Below the pieces are notes generated by a model, which was given only the letters and a program-made list of their open reading frames with translations, was not told where the DNA came from and made no database searches. From Gordonia crocea (GTDB lineage: Bacteria; Actinomycetota; Actinomycetes; Mycobacteriales; Mycobacteriaceae), in contig NZ_BJOU01000008.1 in assembly GCF_009932435.1 (NCBI RefSeq), forward strand, positions 43,575-107,574: a stretch of DNA of 64,000 bases, read 5' to 3'. How positions within the stretch are numbered: position 1 is the first letter of the stretch; each line of letters begins with the position of its first letter. A program made the position numbers and the translations under genes. Shown one piece after another: positions 15,929 through 24,686 of this stretch.

Positions 15929-16804
15929 TCAGCCCGCCACTCTCACGGTTGTGGAAGTACCCCAGATCATCAGGCCGAGGAAGAAGTCCAGCAGCGCGAT
16001 CAGGACCAGGGAGGCGCGCACCGCGTGGCCGACCGCCACGCCGACGCCGGCCGGGCCGCCGGTGGCGAAGTAGCCGTAGTAGCAGTGCACCAAAATGATC
16101 ACGAAGGCGAAGACGAGCACCTTGCCAAAGGACCACAGCACGTCTTCGGGAGGTAAGAACAGATTGAAATAGTGGTCGTAGGAGCCACTGGATTGCCCGT
16201 TGAAGACCGTGTTGATGGTTCTCGACGCCAGATAGGCGGCCAGCAGGCCGAGCACGTAGAGCGGGATGACCGCGACGAAGCCGGCGATCACGCGGGTGGT
16301 CACCAGGAACGGCACCGACGGGACGGCCATGGTCTCCAGGGCATCGATCTCCTCGGAGATCCGCATGGCGCCCAGCTGTGCGGTGAAGCCACAACCCACC
16401 GTCGCCGAGAGCGCGAGGCCGGCGATCAGCGGCGCCACCTCGCGGGTGTTCACGTAGGCGGAGAGGAAGCCGGTCAGCGCCTGCGCGCCGATGTTCTGCA
16501 GCGCGGCGTAGCCCTGCAGACCGACGACGACGCCGGTGAAGCCCGACATCAGCACCATCACACCGACGGTGCCGCCGATGACGGCGAGGCCGCCGGCGCC
16601 GAAGGCGACCTCGGCAAGGATCCGCAGCACCTCGCGGTAGTAGTGCACGATCGTGCGCGGGATCCAGGCGATCGCCCGCGCGTAGAAGGACATCTGATCG
16701 CCCGCGTTGTCGAGCACCTTGAGAGGCTTGCCGAGCTGTTTGCGCAGCTCATACCCCACATACTCCGACCGGCTCTTGGCAATGGTCACGCCGCCCTGCG
16801 ACAC
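15929..16804 (-). CDS. yrbEB: MlaE-family permease YrbEB, operon 1
   Basis: One of two ABC-type permease subunits of the Mce importer, 291 aa, starting at GTG 16804. Five to six hydrophobic segments are visible. The B-type identity is shown by the C-terminal motif GGPAGVGVAVGHAVRASLV and the cytoplasmic coupling segment MRISEEIDALETM (the EExDAL loop that docks on the ATPase). It directly follows yrbEA (stop at 16806) and precedes mceA by 3 nt. Confidence 0.94.
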   Translation of the reverse strand: MSQGGVTIAKSRSEYVGYELRKQLGKPLKVLDNAGDQMSFYARAIAWIPRTIVHYYREVLRILAEVAFGAGGLAVIGGTVGVMVLMSGFTGVVVGLQGYAALQNIGAQALTGFLSAYVNTREVAPLIAGLALSATVGCGFTAQLGAMRISEEIDALETMAVPSVPFLVTTRVIAGFVAVIPLYVLGLLAAYLASRTINTVFNGQSSGSYDHYFNLFLPPEDVLWSFGKVLVFAFVIILVHCYYGYFATGGPAGVGVAVGHAVRASLVLIALLDFFLGLMIWGTSTTVRVAG

Positions 16805-16805
16805 G

Positions 16806-17612
16806 TCAGGCCCCCTTCGCCGGAACGATCTGCAGGTAGACCGCAGTGATGATGAGGTTCGCGAAGAACAGCAGCAGGAACGAGATCACCACGGATTGGT
16901 TGACCGCGTCGCCGACGCCCTTCGGGCCGCCCTTGGGGTTGAGCCCCTTGTAGCAGGCGATCACGCCGGCGATCAGACCGAAGATCGCCGCCTTGATCGT
17001 CGAGATATAGAGGTCGGGCAGCTGGGCCAGGGTGCCGAACGAGGCCAGATAGGCGCCCGGGGTACCGCCCTGCACGACGACGTTGAAGAAGTAGCCGCCG
17101 GCGATACCGACGACCGCGACGAGTCCGTTGAGCAGGACGGCGACGATGACCATCGCCAGCACGCGCGGAACCACCAAACGCTGGATCGGGTTGATGCCCA
17201 GCACCGCCATCGCGTCGATCTCCTCGCGGATCGTGCGCGCGCCGAGGTCGGCGGCCACCGCCGCGCCGGCCGCGCCGGATACGAGGAGCACCGTGATGAT
17301 CGGTGACGCCTGTTGCAACACGACCAGCACGCTGGCCGCACCGGTGTACGACTCGGCGCCGATCTGTTTGATCAGCGACGCGGTCTGCAGCGACACGATC
17401 GCGCCGAACGGCACCGAGATCAGTGCCGACGGCAGGATCGTCACGCTGGCGATGAACCAGGCCTGCTGAATGAATTCCCGCCACTGAAACGGGCGCACAA
17501 CAGATTGACGTGCAACGTCGACGAAAAGCTGGACAATCCTGCCGGTTTGCTCAAGCGCACCTGCACCGGCAGTCGCAATTCGATCCACGCCACGCTCGGT
17601 GGCAGTCGTCAT
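16806..17612 (-). CDS. yrbEA: MlaE-family permease YrbEA, operon 1
   Basis: Partner permease subunit, 268 aa, with multiple membrane helices. The A-type C-terminus NPKGGPKGVGDAVNQSVVIS and the coupling loop TIREEIDAMAVLGINPIQ are both present. It lies 3 nt downstream of mkl, so the ATPase and the permease are translationally linked, and 1 nt upstream of yrbEB. Together with Mkl it should form the inner-membrane transporter core of this lipid import system. Confidence 0.94.
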   Translation of the reverse strand: MTTATERGVDRIATAGAGALEQTGRIVQLFVDVARQSVVRPFQWREFIQQAWFIASVTILPSALISVPFGAIVSLQTASLIKQIGAESYTGAASVLVVLQQASPIITVLLVSGAAGAAVAADLGARTIREEIDAMAVLGINPIQRLVVPRVLAMVIVAVLLNGLVAVVGIAGGYFFNVVVQGGTPGAYLASFGTLAQLPDLYISTIKAAIFGLIAGVIACYKGLNPKGGPKGVGDAVNQSVVISFLLLFFANLIITAVYLQIVPAKGA

Positions 17613-17615
17613 TGG

Positions 17616-18887
17616 CTAGGGGCTCCCACTGTCGTCGGTTTCCACGGGGGCGGTCGGGGCGTCCGACGGGGTAACCCAGCTACCCTCGTCGGCGGCCTCG
17701 CCAACGGTGTTGAACACGTCTGTGGTGGCGTTGGCCGCTTGGTTCGCGGTCACACCGGCAGCGGCCGATCCCGCGGCGACGGCGGCCGCCGCGGACTGCG
17801 CGGCACCGGCCTGCACCGCGGCCTGGGCCCGGTTCTCGGCGATGATCTTGTCCTCTTCGGCCATGCTCACGCGAATCGCCTCCTGGGCGTTCGCCGGGAG
17901 CGTGTGGAGGACCTCTTCGATGTTGCGGCGGTGACGGGCGACGGCCTTGCGCTCGGGCATCCCCGGGTTCGGCTGGACCTGCGGGATGATCTCGCTGAAG
18001 TCGTCCTTGGTACCACCGCCGGAGATGCCGGCGGCCTGCATGGCGGCCTCGGCGGCGGCCACGGCCTCGTCCTTCTCCTCCGACATGCCGATCGGGCCGA
18101 AACGGTCACCGGAGAGGAACTGCTTGACGACCGGCTGCTCGCTGGTCAGCAGCACCTCGCGGGGGCCGAACATGACCAGTTCCTTGCGGAAGAGCATGCC
18201 GATGTTGTCCGGGATGGTCCGGGCGATGTTGATGTTGTGCGTGACGATCAGGATCGTCGCGTCGATCTGCGCGTTGATGTCGATCAGCAGCTGGCTGATG
18301 TAGGCGGTACGGACCGGGTCGAGGCCGGAGTCCGGCTCGTCGCAGAGGATGATCTGCGGGTCGAGGACCAGGGCGCGGGCCAGGCCGGCACGCTTGCGCA
18401 TACCGCCGGAGATCTCGCCAGGGAGCTTGTCCTCGGCACCGGACAGACCGACCAGCTCGATCTTCTCCATGACGATGGAGCGGATCTCGGTCTCGTTCTT
18501 CTTGGTGTGCTCGCGCAGCGGGAAGGCGATGTTGTCGAACAGGCTCATCGACCCGAACAGCGCGCCGTCCTGGAACAGGACGCCGAACAGCTTGCGGATC
18601 TCGTACAGCTCACGGGCCGAGCACTTGGTGATGTCGGTGCCGTCGATGATGACCGAGCCCTGCTCCGGGTGGAGCAGACCGATCAGGGTCTTCAAAAAGA
18701 CGGACTTACCGGTACCGGACGGGCCGAGCAGTGCGCTGACCTCACCCTCGGGCAAAGTCAGGGTGACGTCACGCCAAATATTCTGCGAACCGAAGGACTT
18801 GGTCAAGCCCTCCACGCTTACTTCTACACCCACTGCGGTTCCCTCCAGTCGTTCGTCCGCGAACGGCAGTCCGTATGACTCCCGCAA
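17616..18887 (-). CDS. mkl: Mce transporter ATPase Mkl/MceG
   Basis: ABC ATPase energising Mce lipid importers, 423 aa. Walker A is GPSGTGKS, the signature is EISGGMRKRAG (an ISGGM variant normal for this family), Walker B is IILCDEPDSGLDP, and the switch His is in VTHNINIART. The region GVLFQDGALFGSM contains the Q-loop. A C-terminal extension beyond residue ~260 includes MSEEKDEA, characteristic of Mkl, and ends in an Ala-rich tail (about 340-423) longer than the tuberculosis homologue. The N-terminal start is uncertain: a GTG at GVEVSVEGL is possible. In M. tuberculosis mkl also lies near rplJ-rplL but is separate from mce genes; here it is the first gene of an mce operon. Confidence 0.95.
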   Translation of the reverse strand: MRESYGLPFADERLEGTAVGVEVSVEGLTKSFGSQNIWRDVTLTLPEGEVSALLGPSGTGKSVFLKTLIGLLHPEQGSVIIDGTDITKCSARELYEIRKLFGVLFQDGALFGSMSLFDNIAFPLREHTKKNETEIRSIVMEKIELVGLSGAEDKLPGEISGGMRKRAGLARALVLDPQIILCDEPDSGLDPVRTAYISQLLIDINAQIDATILIVTHNINIARTIPDNIGMLFRKELVMFGPREVLLTSEQPVVKQFLSGDRFGPIGMSEEKDEAVAAAEAAMQAAGISGGGTKDDFSEIIPQVQPNPGMPERKAVARHRRNIEEVLHTLPANAQEAIRVSMAEEDKIIAENRAQAAVQAGAAQSAAAAVAAGSAAAGVTANQAANATTDVFNTVGEAADEGSWVTPSDAPTAPVETDDSGSP

Positions 18888-19010
18888 CCCCGTTGGACAG
18901 ATGTGCTCGCAGTCACTTTAACCCACCGGCACGTCGGTTCCGACCCCAGTCCCGTCGAATCGAGACTGGGACGGGCGTCCCTACTCGCCAGTAGCCCTTA
19001 ACGAATCCTC

Positions 19011-19039
19011 AGACTAGCCTATGGGCCGCGTCACTTCAA
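19011..19039 (-). promoter_or_regulatory. Probable promoter of the mkl-yrbE-mce operon
   Basis: Minus strand -35 TTGAAG (19039-19034) and -10 TAGTCT (19016-19011) are separated by exactly 17 bp. The leader to mkl would be about 115 nt and includes a hairpin GGGACG/CGTCCC at 18968-18981. The position just downstream of the rplL terminator fits a separate transcription unit. Prediction from pattern only. Confidence 0.45.
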
Positions 19040-19092
19040 GCCGTGGGGGGCGACGTGGGAAACACCACAGTGACCCAACCGGTGGTAGTGCG

Positions 19093-19130
19093 AAAAACAC
19101 CCCGCGAGGAGTCCTCGCGGGGTGTTTTTT
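19093..19130 (-). terminator. Intrinsic terminator after rplL
   Basis: Perfect stem ACACCCCGCGAGGA/TCCTCGCGGGGTGT with no more than a two-base loop, flanked by A and T runs on both sides so it can act in either direction. It lies about 38 nt after the rplL stop and separates the ribosomal unit from the mkl-mce promoter. Confidence 0.85.
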
Positions 19131-19167
19131 CAGTGCTGTCAGACCGACCCGGAGGCCGATCGGCAGG

Positions 19168-19560
19168 TCACTTGAGGGAGATCGAGGCGCCAGCCTCTTC
19201 CAGCTTCGCCTTGGCAGCCTCGGCGTCCTCCTTGGACACCTTCTCCAGGAGAGCCTTCGGGGCACCCTCGACGAGGTCCTTGGCTTCCTTCAGACCCAGG
19301 CCGGCGACAACCTCGCGCACGACCTTGATGACCTGGATCTTCTTGTCGCCGGCACCCTCGAGGATGACGTCGAACTCGTCCTGCTCGGCGGCAGCGGCGG
19401 CGTCGCCGCCGGCAGCCGGGGCACCGGCAGCGGCAACGGCGACCGGAGCGGCCGCGGTGACCTCGAAGACCTCTTCGAACTTCTTCACGAAATCGCTGAG
19501 CTCCAGCAGGGTCAGTTCCTTGAACTGATCGATGAGCTCGTCAGCGGTGAGCTTCGCCAT
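19168..19560 (-). CDS. rplL: 50S ribosomal protein L7/L12
   Basis: 130-aa stalk protein that recruits translation factors to the ribosome. The N-terminal dimerisation helices ([21 protein letters not shown]), the Ala/Gly hinge (about 38-58) and the C-terminal factor-binding domain (EKDEFDVIL-type start through [21 protein letters not shown]) are all typical. A strong ribosome binding site AAGGAAGG precedes the ATG. It follows rplJ by 96 nt and is closed by the terminator at 19093-19130. Confidence 0.98.
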   Translation of the reverse strand: MAKLTADELIDQFKELTLLELSDFVKKFEEVFEVTAAAPVAVAAAGAPAAGGDAAAAAEQDEFDVILEGAGDKKIQVIKVVREVVAGLGLKEAKDLVEGAPKALLEKVSKEDAEAAKAKLEEAGASISLK

Positions 19561-19656
19561 GATGGCGTCCTTCCTTTAGGTGGTCGGCGGCGTGGTTGCA
19601 CGGCGCCGACCGGGGTTGTGCTGTTGACCGGGTGGTCGGTGGCGACTGTGGGGGGA

Positions 19657-20184
19657 TTACTCCTCGCCCGCAGCCTCCTTCTGCTGCTGCAGGGCCGCGG
19701 CGAGGCGCGCCACCTGCGATGCGGGCTGGTTGAACAGCCCGGCTGCCTTGGCCAAGTTGCCCTTCATGGCACCGGCGAGCTTGGCAAGGAGGACCTCACG
19801 GGTCTCCAGGTCGGCAATCTTCTCGATCTCGGCGATGGACAGCGCGCGGCCGTCCATGTAACCGCCCTTGATGACAAGTGCCTTGTTGTCCTTGGCGAAA
19901 TTCTTGATCGCCTTGGCCGCGACAACCGGTTCACCTTCGATGAAGGCAATGGCGGTCGGACCGGTGAACAGCTCGTCGAGCCCGTCCACGCCCGCTTCTT
20001 TCGCAGCGAGCTTGGTCAGGGTGTTCTTGGCGACGGAGTAGGTTGCGCCCTCACCGAGGGACCGACGCAGCTCGGAGATCTGCGGAACGGACAGGCCACG
20101 GTATTCCGTGACGACAGCCGCCGTAGCCCCCTTGAACTGCTCTGCGATCTCCGCGACTGCGGCGACCTTGTCGGACTTGGCCAT
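19657..20184 (-). CDS. rplJ: 50S ribosomal protein L10
   Basis: 175-aa base of the ribosomal stalk, which binds 23S rRNA and carries L7/L12 dimers on its C-terminal helix (about 135-170, [23 protein letters not shown]). The N-terminus [20 protein letters not shown] and the motif [19 protein letters not shown] are typical. The operon is usually autoregulated by L10 binding to its mRNA leader; a structured leader is present upstream. Confidence 0.98.
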   Translation of the reverse strand: MAKSDKVAAVAEIAEQFKGATAAVVTEYRGLSVPQISELRRSLGEGATYSVAKNTLTKLAAKEAGVDGLDELFTGPTAIAFIEGEPVVAAKAIKNFAKDNKALVIKGGYMDGRALSIAEIEKIADLETREVLLAKLAGAMKGNLAKAAGLFNQPASQVARLAAALQQQKEAAGEE

Positions 20185-20271
20185 ACTTCGCCTCCTCTCA
20201 TTTCACTTGGATGCTCTCCAGGCGCTGGTGGATCGGAGTCGACGCGACGATGCCCTCCCCGGGGATCCCGG

Positions 20272-20308
20272 AAAAACAAAACGCCCCGCGCAGGAAGCAC
20301 ACGGGGCG
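20272..20308 (-). promoter_or_regulatory. L10 leader with attenuator-like hairpin
   Basis: On the minus strand the rplJ leader (20185 to about 20450) contains CGCCCCG, a 13-nt loop, CGGGGCG and then TTTTGTTTTT, a classical intrinsic terminator placed ~90 nt before the rplJ start. Further GC-rich arms lie at 20309-20420. This is the layout of an L10-controlled attenuating leader. The same 296-nt divergent gap also holds the promoter of the plus-strand GH76-like gene. Confidence 0.6.
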
Positions 20309-20467
20309 TAGCAGGCGGCGGTGAAGCCGCGCGGCAATCCTCGGGTCATCCTGCGTGGGCCGTCGACGTGCGTGACGCCGAACCTTCGACGGGTCGCCGT
20401 GGTGGCGGCCCGTGACCAACGGTCTCTGGCTGAACCTTGCTGCGGACATATGTCCACAACAACCGCC

Positions 20468-20473
20468 TAGGCT
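20468..20473 (+). promoter_or_regulatory. -10 box of a leaderless transcript (GH76-like gene)
   Basis: TAGGCT ends 7 nt before the ATG at 20481, so transcription should begin at or next to the start codon. There is no Shine-Dalgarno sequence. The same TAGGCT-to-ATG spacing occurs before yajQ and the 56220 gene. A 12-bp palindrome GGACATATGTCC sits at 20443-20454 in the middle of the divergent region. Confidence 0.5.
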
Positions 20474-20480
20474 ACCGGCT

Positions 20481-21737
20481 ATGGCCCAGCGATCCAAATC
20501 CTCGCAACCCGACCCCGGCTGGTCGTCGTCGCGCGCCGCGCAAACCGAGACCGCGGCCCGCGCCGCCGACGCCGCCGACGCCGTGATCACCCGTCACCTG
20601 CACCGACTGGCCGGCATCCCCGGCACCGAGATCGCCGCCGTCGCCTGGCCCGCCACCCCGCACGGCCACGGCGCGCGCGAATGGATCGCCTCGGCGCTGC
20701 CGAGTTGGCACTACTGGTGGCACGCGCACCTCGTCGACCTGCTCGTCGACGCGGAGAGCATGCGCCCGGGCAGCATCGGCGAAACCACCGTCGTGCACCT
20801 GCTCCGCGGCATCCACCTGCGCAACCTCGGTCGGTGGACCAACGACTATTACGACGACATGGCCTGGTTGGGTCTGGCCGTCGAGCGGTCGCGGCGCCTG
20901 CTCGGCGTCGGCAGCCCCCGCGGCGAACGGGTGTTGGCGAAGCGGATCTACGGCTCGTGGGCGCCGCCCCGGGGCGGCGGCATCCCGTGGCGGACCATGG
21001 ACTACTTCTTCAACACCCCGGCCAACGGACCGGGGGCGATCCTGATGGCACGCACCGGCGAGGTCGAGCGGGCCGTCGCGATGTGCGACTGGATGCACGA
21101 GAAACTCCTCTCCCCCGACACCGGCCTGGTCTACGACGGGATCAAGCCCAAACCGCACGACGAGTGGGAGATCGTGACGGCGATCTACACCTATTGCCAA
21201 GGCGTCGTGTTGGGCGCGGAGCTCGAGGCCCTGCGCGCGACCGGGCAGGTCCGCCACCGGGAGCGGATCGCCGCCCTGCTCACCGCCACCGAGAACCACC
21301 TCCTCGTCGACACCGATCTCGCCAGCGCCAATCCCAGCACCGCCGAACCCGCCCGCCGGGCGCGGATCGTGCCCGGCGCGGGCGGCGGCGACGGCGGGCT
21401 GTTTGCCGGGATCCTGGTGCGCTACCTGGGATTGGTCGCCACCGACCTGCCCGACGGCCCCGGCGCCGACGACATCCGGGCGCGCGCCGGGCGGATCGTC
21501 GTCGACTCGGCGGAGGCGGCCTGGCAGACCCGGGTGATCGTCGACGACGCGCCGTTGTTCAGCGCCGATTGGCGCCATGACGCGGTGGTCCCGACCGATT
21601 CCGGGGCCGACGCGCGCTTCATCGCCGGCGCGGTTCACTCGTCTGAAGTTCCCGAACGCGACCTGTCGGTGCAGTTGTCGGGGTGGATGGCGCTGGAGGC
21701 CGCGGCCCGCGTCACCGCGGGGCACACCGAGCACTGA
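20481..21737 (+). CDS. Glycoside hydrolase family 76-like protein
   Basis: 418-aa protein resembling GH76 endo-alpha-1,6-mannanases, which cut or transfer alpha-1,6-mannan chains. The (alpha/alpha)6-type helical pattern and the Asp-Asp pair in NDYYDDMAWLGL (residues 125-126), the usual position of the catalytic dyad, support this. No signal peptide is visible, so it may act in the cytoplasm or the true role may differ from secreted family members. I chose ATG 20481 because a TAGGCT -10 box lies 7 nt upstream; an upstream in-frame start falls in the promoter. It is divergent from rplJ. A related gene near rplJ occurs in other Mycobacteriales. The family call is fairly secure, substrate is inference. 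Confidence 0.75.
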   Translation: MAQRSKSSQPDPGWSSSRAAQTETAARAADAADAVITRHLHRLAGIPGTEIAAVAWPATPHGHGAREWIASALPSWHYWWHAHLVDLLVDAESMRPGSIGETTVVHLLRGIHLRNLGRWTNDYYDDMAWLGLAVERSRRLLGVGSPRGERVLAKRIYGSWAPPRGGGIPWRTMDYFFNTPANGPGAILMARTGEVERAVAMCDWMHEKLLSPDTGLVYDGIKPKPHDEWEIVTAIYTYCQGVVLGAELEALRATGQVRHRERIAALLTATENHLLVDTDLASANPSTAEPARRARIVPGAGGGDGGLFAGILVRYLGLVATDLPDGPGADDIRARAGRIVVDSAEAAWQTRVIVDDAPLFSADWRHDAVVPTDSGADARFIAGAVHSSEVPERDLSVQLSGWMALEAAARVTAGHTEH

Positions 21738-21993
21738 CCCGTTCCCGAGCGGCAGTGCGGGCCAATCCGCCGATCGCGCAAGACGTTTCAGGTGGCCCAA
21801 ACGCCACCCCCCGGTTAACGGTTTGTGACCCGGGTCGGATATATTCGGCAGTGCGTTCAGGTGGTGTACGTCACAGTCACGATCGCGGATTGCGGACAAT
21901 GTGGCAAAGTACGCAGGTCATCGGAACGCAGACAAAGGTCGACCCAGCGCCGGGCACCGTGCCCGACGTGCGAGTCGACGGGCAGGTGATGTG

Positions 21994-24030
21994 ATGGCTT
22001 ACCGGCTGGACCCCACAGGCAAGAAGACTGCGCGCGCGACCTCTCCCGCGGCGCCGCTCGATGACGCCCCCCACTCCCTCCCCCTGGGCGACCCGACCGG
22101 CGGGGCCAACGCCCGTGCCTGGCGCGCCCTCGTCGACGGCAAGCAGCTCTACCCACGGGTGCACATCGACCGCAACGTCGTGATCACGATGAGCGACGGC
22201 GTACGGCTGCGCGCCACCGTCGTGCGCCCGGCGACCCGGCTCGGCACCCCGATCAACACCCCGTACCCCGCGATCCTGTCGGTCAACCCGTACAACCGGG
22301 CGCTGATCGAGGGCATCGACGAGGCCCTCAACGTCCCCGTTTTCGGCAAGGCGGTCCGTGCCGCTTCCGGCGCCGTCGACGGCACCGGCACCCCCTTCGG
22401 CGGCCTGACCCGGCTGACCGGTGTCATCTCCGGCGGCGCCCTCGACGTCTTCGGGATCAACCGCAACCTCGTCCGCAGCGGATACACCCAGGTCTTCGTC
22501 GATGTCCGCGGAACCGGTGCGTCCCAAGGGAAGTGGCAGATCTTCGGGATGCGCGAGCAGAAGGACTCGCTCGAACTCATCGACTGGGCCACCACCCAGC
22601 CGTGGTGTAACGGCCGCGTCGGGATGGCCGGCTGGTCATATTCGGCGATCAACTCGCTGCAGGCCGCCGACAAGCGGCCGCGCGCCCTGGAAGCCGTCTT
22701 CGCCATCGAGGGCTGTTCGGACATCGTCCGCGACATCTACATCACCGGCGGCATGCATTCGGCCTTCATCCCGATCTGGTTGAGCATGGTCAACCTGCTC
22801 AAATGGGTGCCCAACCCCCGCACCCTGCTCTCCGACCTCGGCCAGGGCGACGCCGCGCGCTGGCTGCGCGACCGGGTCAAGTCCCCCGCCACCGAGATCC
22901 CGTCGCTGCTGTGGGGGTTCCTCACCACGCGCGACGAACGGATCTTCGATGACCCGTACTTCGACGAGCGCGACCCGAAGGTCGGCAACATCACCTGTCC
23001 GACCTTCACCGTCGGCGGCTGGCACGACCTCTTCGGCAACAGCAGCACCCAGATCTACCGCCAGCTCAACCTCAAGCCCGGCGAGAAGCAGATGCTCGTG
23101 GGCAACGGGTATCACGTCGACGTCGGCACCGGCCACGGCGGCCGATTCGCCCCGCCGCGGCTCGACGTGCTCGAGCGCGCCTGGTTCGACCACTGGCTGA
23201 AAGACATCGACAACGGTGTCGAGGAGTACGGGCCGGTGACCCTGGAGCAGCAGGGCGGCGGCTGGACGTCGGGCACGGAGTTCCCGCGGCCCGGTGTCAC
23301 CACCCAGCAGCTTTACCTCAGCGATGAGTCGTCGGGCTCGGCACCGCATTCGCGCCACGACGGCAGTCTCGCCGCCACCAAGCCGGCGTCGGCTACCGGT
23401 GATCAGGTGTCGCTGCCGGTGCAGGCGGGCGTCCGCGGCCTCGTGTCCCGCGACATGGCGCAGGTGACCGCCGGCGCGGCGATCGCCCTGGGACCCAAGT
23501 TCTACGCCGATTCCTCCTTCCAGGAACGCGGCGGGCTGAGCTTCACCACCCCCGAGGTGACCGAGCCGGTACAAGTCAGCGGTTCGGTGAACCTGCGGCT
23601 CTACGTGGCCAGCACCGGCGAGGAGGGGACCTGGACGGTCACGCTCAACGACGTCGCCCCCGACGGCACGTCGACGGTGCTGACCAACGGCGGTCTCACC
23701 GTCGCTCATCGCGCCCTCGACCACGCCCAGTCGGAGTGGGATGCCGACGGCAACCTCCTGCGGCCCTACCACTACCTGACGCGGGTGCGAAAGCTCCCGG
23801 TCCCGGTGGACCGCCCGGTGGCCATCGACGTCGACATGGTTCCCACCGATGCCGTCATCGATGCCGGGCACCGGCTGCGCGTGGATGTCTACGCGGCGAG
23901 CTTCCCGCGGTTCCTCACCTTGGTGCCGGATCTGATCAAGGCTCGTAGTCGTCGACAGCGCTTGGTCCTCGACCCCGCGCACCCGAGCTACCTCACCTTC
24001 CAGGCGATCGGCTCCTTCCCCTCCGCCTGA
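21994..24030 (+). CDS. CocE/NonD family hydrolase (X-Pro dipeptidyl-peptidase S15 fold)
   Basis: About 678-aa alpha/beta hydrolase of the CocE/NonD family, esterases or acylases with diverse substrates. Domain order: N-terminal S15 hydrolase domain with nucleophile Ser215 in GMAGWSYSAIN, a DVRGTGASQG motif before it, a cap region, the Asp/His region (CPTFTVGGWHDLFG, GTGHGGRF), and a C-terminal jelly-roll from about residue 410 (VSGSVNLRLYVASTG). Start uncertain: GTG 21991 or ATG 21994 is preferred because AGGTG lies just upstream; an upstream in-frame GTG at 21901 lacks support. No signal peptide is evident. A possible -10 TATATT lies at 21840-21845. The gene is followed directly by repeat array A. 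Confidence 0.85.
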   Translation: MAYRLDPTGKKTARATSPAAPLDDAPHSLPLGDPTGGANARAWRALVDGKQLYPRVHIDRNVVITMSDGVRLRATVVRPATRLGTPINTPYPAILSVNPYNRALIEGIDEALNVPVFGKAVRAASGAVDGTGTPFGGLTRLTGVISGGALDVFGINRNLVRSGYTQVFVDVRGTGASQGKWQIFGMREQKDSLELIDWATTQPWCNGRVGMAGWSYSAINSLQAADKRPRALEAVFAIEGCSDIVRDIYITGGMHSAFIPIWLSMVNLLKWVPNPRTLLSDLGQGDAARWLRDRVKSPATEIPSLLWGFLTTRDERIFDDPYFDERDPKVGNITCPTFTVGGWHDLFGNSSTQIYRQLNLKPGEKQMLVGNGYHVDVGTGHGGRFAPPRLDVLERAWFDHWLKDIDNGVEEYGPVTLEQQGGGWTSGTEFPRPGVTTQQLYLSDESSGSAPHSRHDGSLAATKPASATGDQVSLPVQAGVRGLVSRDMAQVTAGAAIALGPKFYADSSFQERGGLSFTTPEVTEPVQVSGSVNLRLYVASTGEEGTWTVTLNDVAPDGTSTVLTNGGLTVAHRALDHAQSEWDADGNLLRPYHYLTRVRKLPVPVDRPVAIDVDMVPTDAVIDAGHRLRVDVYAASFPRFLTLVPDLIKARSRRQRLVLDPAHPSYLTFQAIGSFPSA

Positions 24031-24130
24031 TCGCCGACTGGGCCCTCTTTCCCGCCGACTGGGCCCTCATCCCCGCCGACTGGGCCCTCGATCCCGCCGA
24101 CTGGGCCCTCGATCCCGCCGACTGGGCCCT
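24031..24130 (+). repeat. 21-bp tandem-repeat array A (5 units)
   Basis: Five units at an exact 21-bp period; the GGGCCC cores begin at 24040, 24061, 24082, 24103 and 24124. The unit reads GCCGACTGGGCCCTC plus six less conserved bases ending in CCC. The array begins 2 nt after the stop codon of the hydrolase gene and its last unit (GGGCCCTAG) runs into the stop codon of the convergent DUF559 gene, so it fills the whole gap. Polarity is plus, matching the upstream gene. See arrays B to E. Confidence 0.95.
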
Positions 24131-24659
24131 AGTAGTAGCCACGCGCACGCAGCGCGGTCTCAATCTCGGCCAGGATCAACCACGGTTCTTCCCGCATTCG
24201 TTCGGCATCAATGCGGATCATCTTCCAGCCGAGGCTCTCCAGCCGTTCATCTCGTCGCGCGTCGCGCTCTCGTTGCATGCGCCCCGAGTGGAACTCCTCG
24301 CCGTCGTACTCGATGCCGATCTTGACCGCCCGGTATCCGAGATCGATGCGGGCGATGATCTGGCCGCTTTCATCCTGGACCTGGATCTGAACATCGGGGC
24401 TCGGCAAGTCCCCACGAATCATCAGCAGGCGCACCCAACTCTCCGGCGGTGATTCGGCGCTTCCGTTGACCAGCGGGGCGATCGCACGCAGCTGACGAAT
24501 GTGACGCCACCCCCGATGGCGCTCGATATATCGCATGAGTGCGGGTACCGAGAATCCTGTCGCGCGGTGTAGGGCGTCGAGGTATCCCAGGCCGCGCCAC
24601 TCCGGCGGAATCCGCCCGACGTCGAATGCGGTACGAACGGGACTCGTCACCCGGACGCC
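24129..24659 (-). pseudogene. DUF559 gene, 3' part, separated by IS insertion
   Basis: C-terminal 175 codons of a DUF559 (Vsr-like endonuclease fold) protein. The visible domain includes ARIDLGYRAVKIGIEYDGEEFH, the family core with Asp/Glu residues of the nuclease-like site, then RRDERLESLGWKMIRI. The sequence before it, VTSPVRTAFDVGR, is normally internal in these ~290-aa proteins and is preceded directly by the IS end. The 5' part lies on the other side of the element at 26012-26356. An ATG at 24650 could start a truncated protein, but without the N-terminal domain. 24657-24659 is one copy of the 3-bp target duplication. Confidence 0.88.
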
Positions 24660-24686
24660 TGATCCATCCCGGCGTTTCCGGAGAGC

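Noticed and set aside
20443..20454. Palindrome GGACATATGTCC as a regulator site between rplJ and the GH76-like gene
   Set aside because: It is a perfect 12-mer but single, without a known family match or repeated occurrence in the window, so it was kept only as a note.
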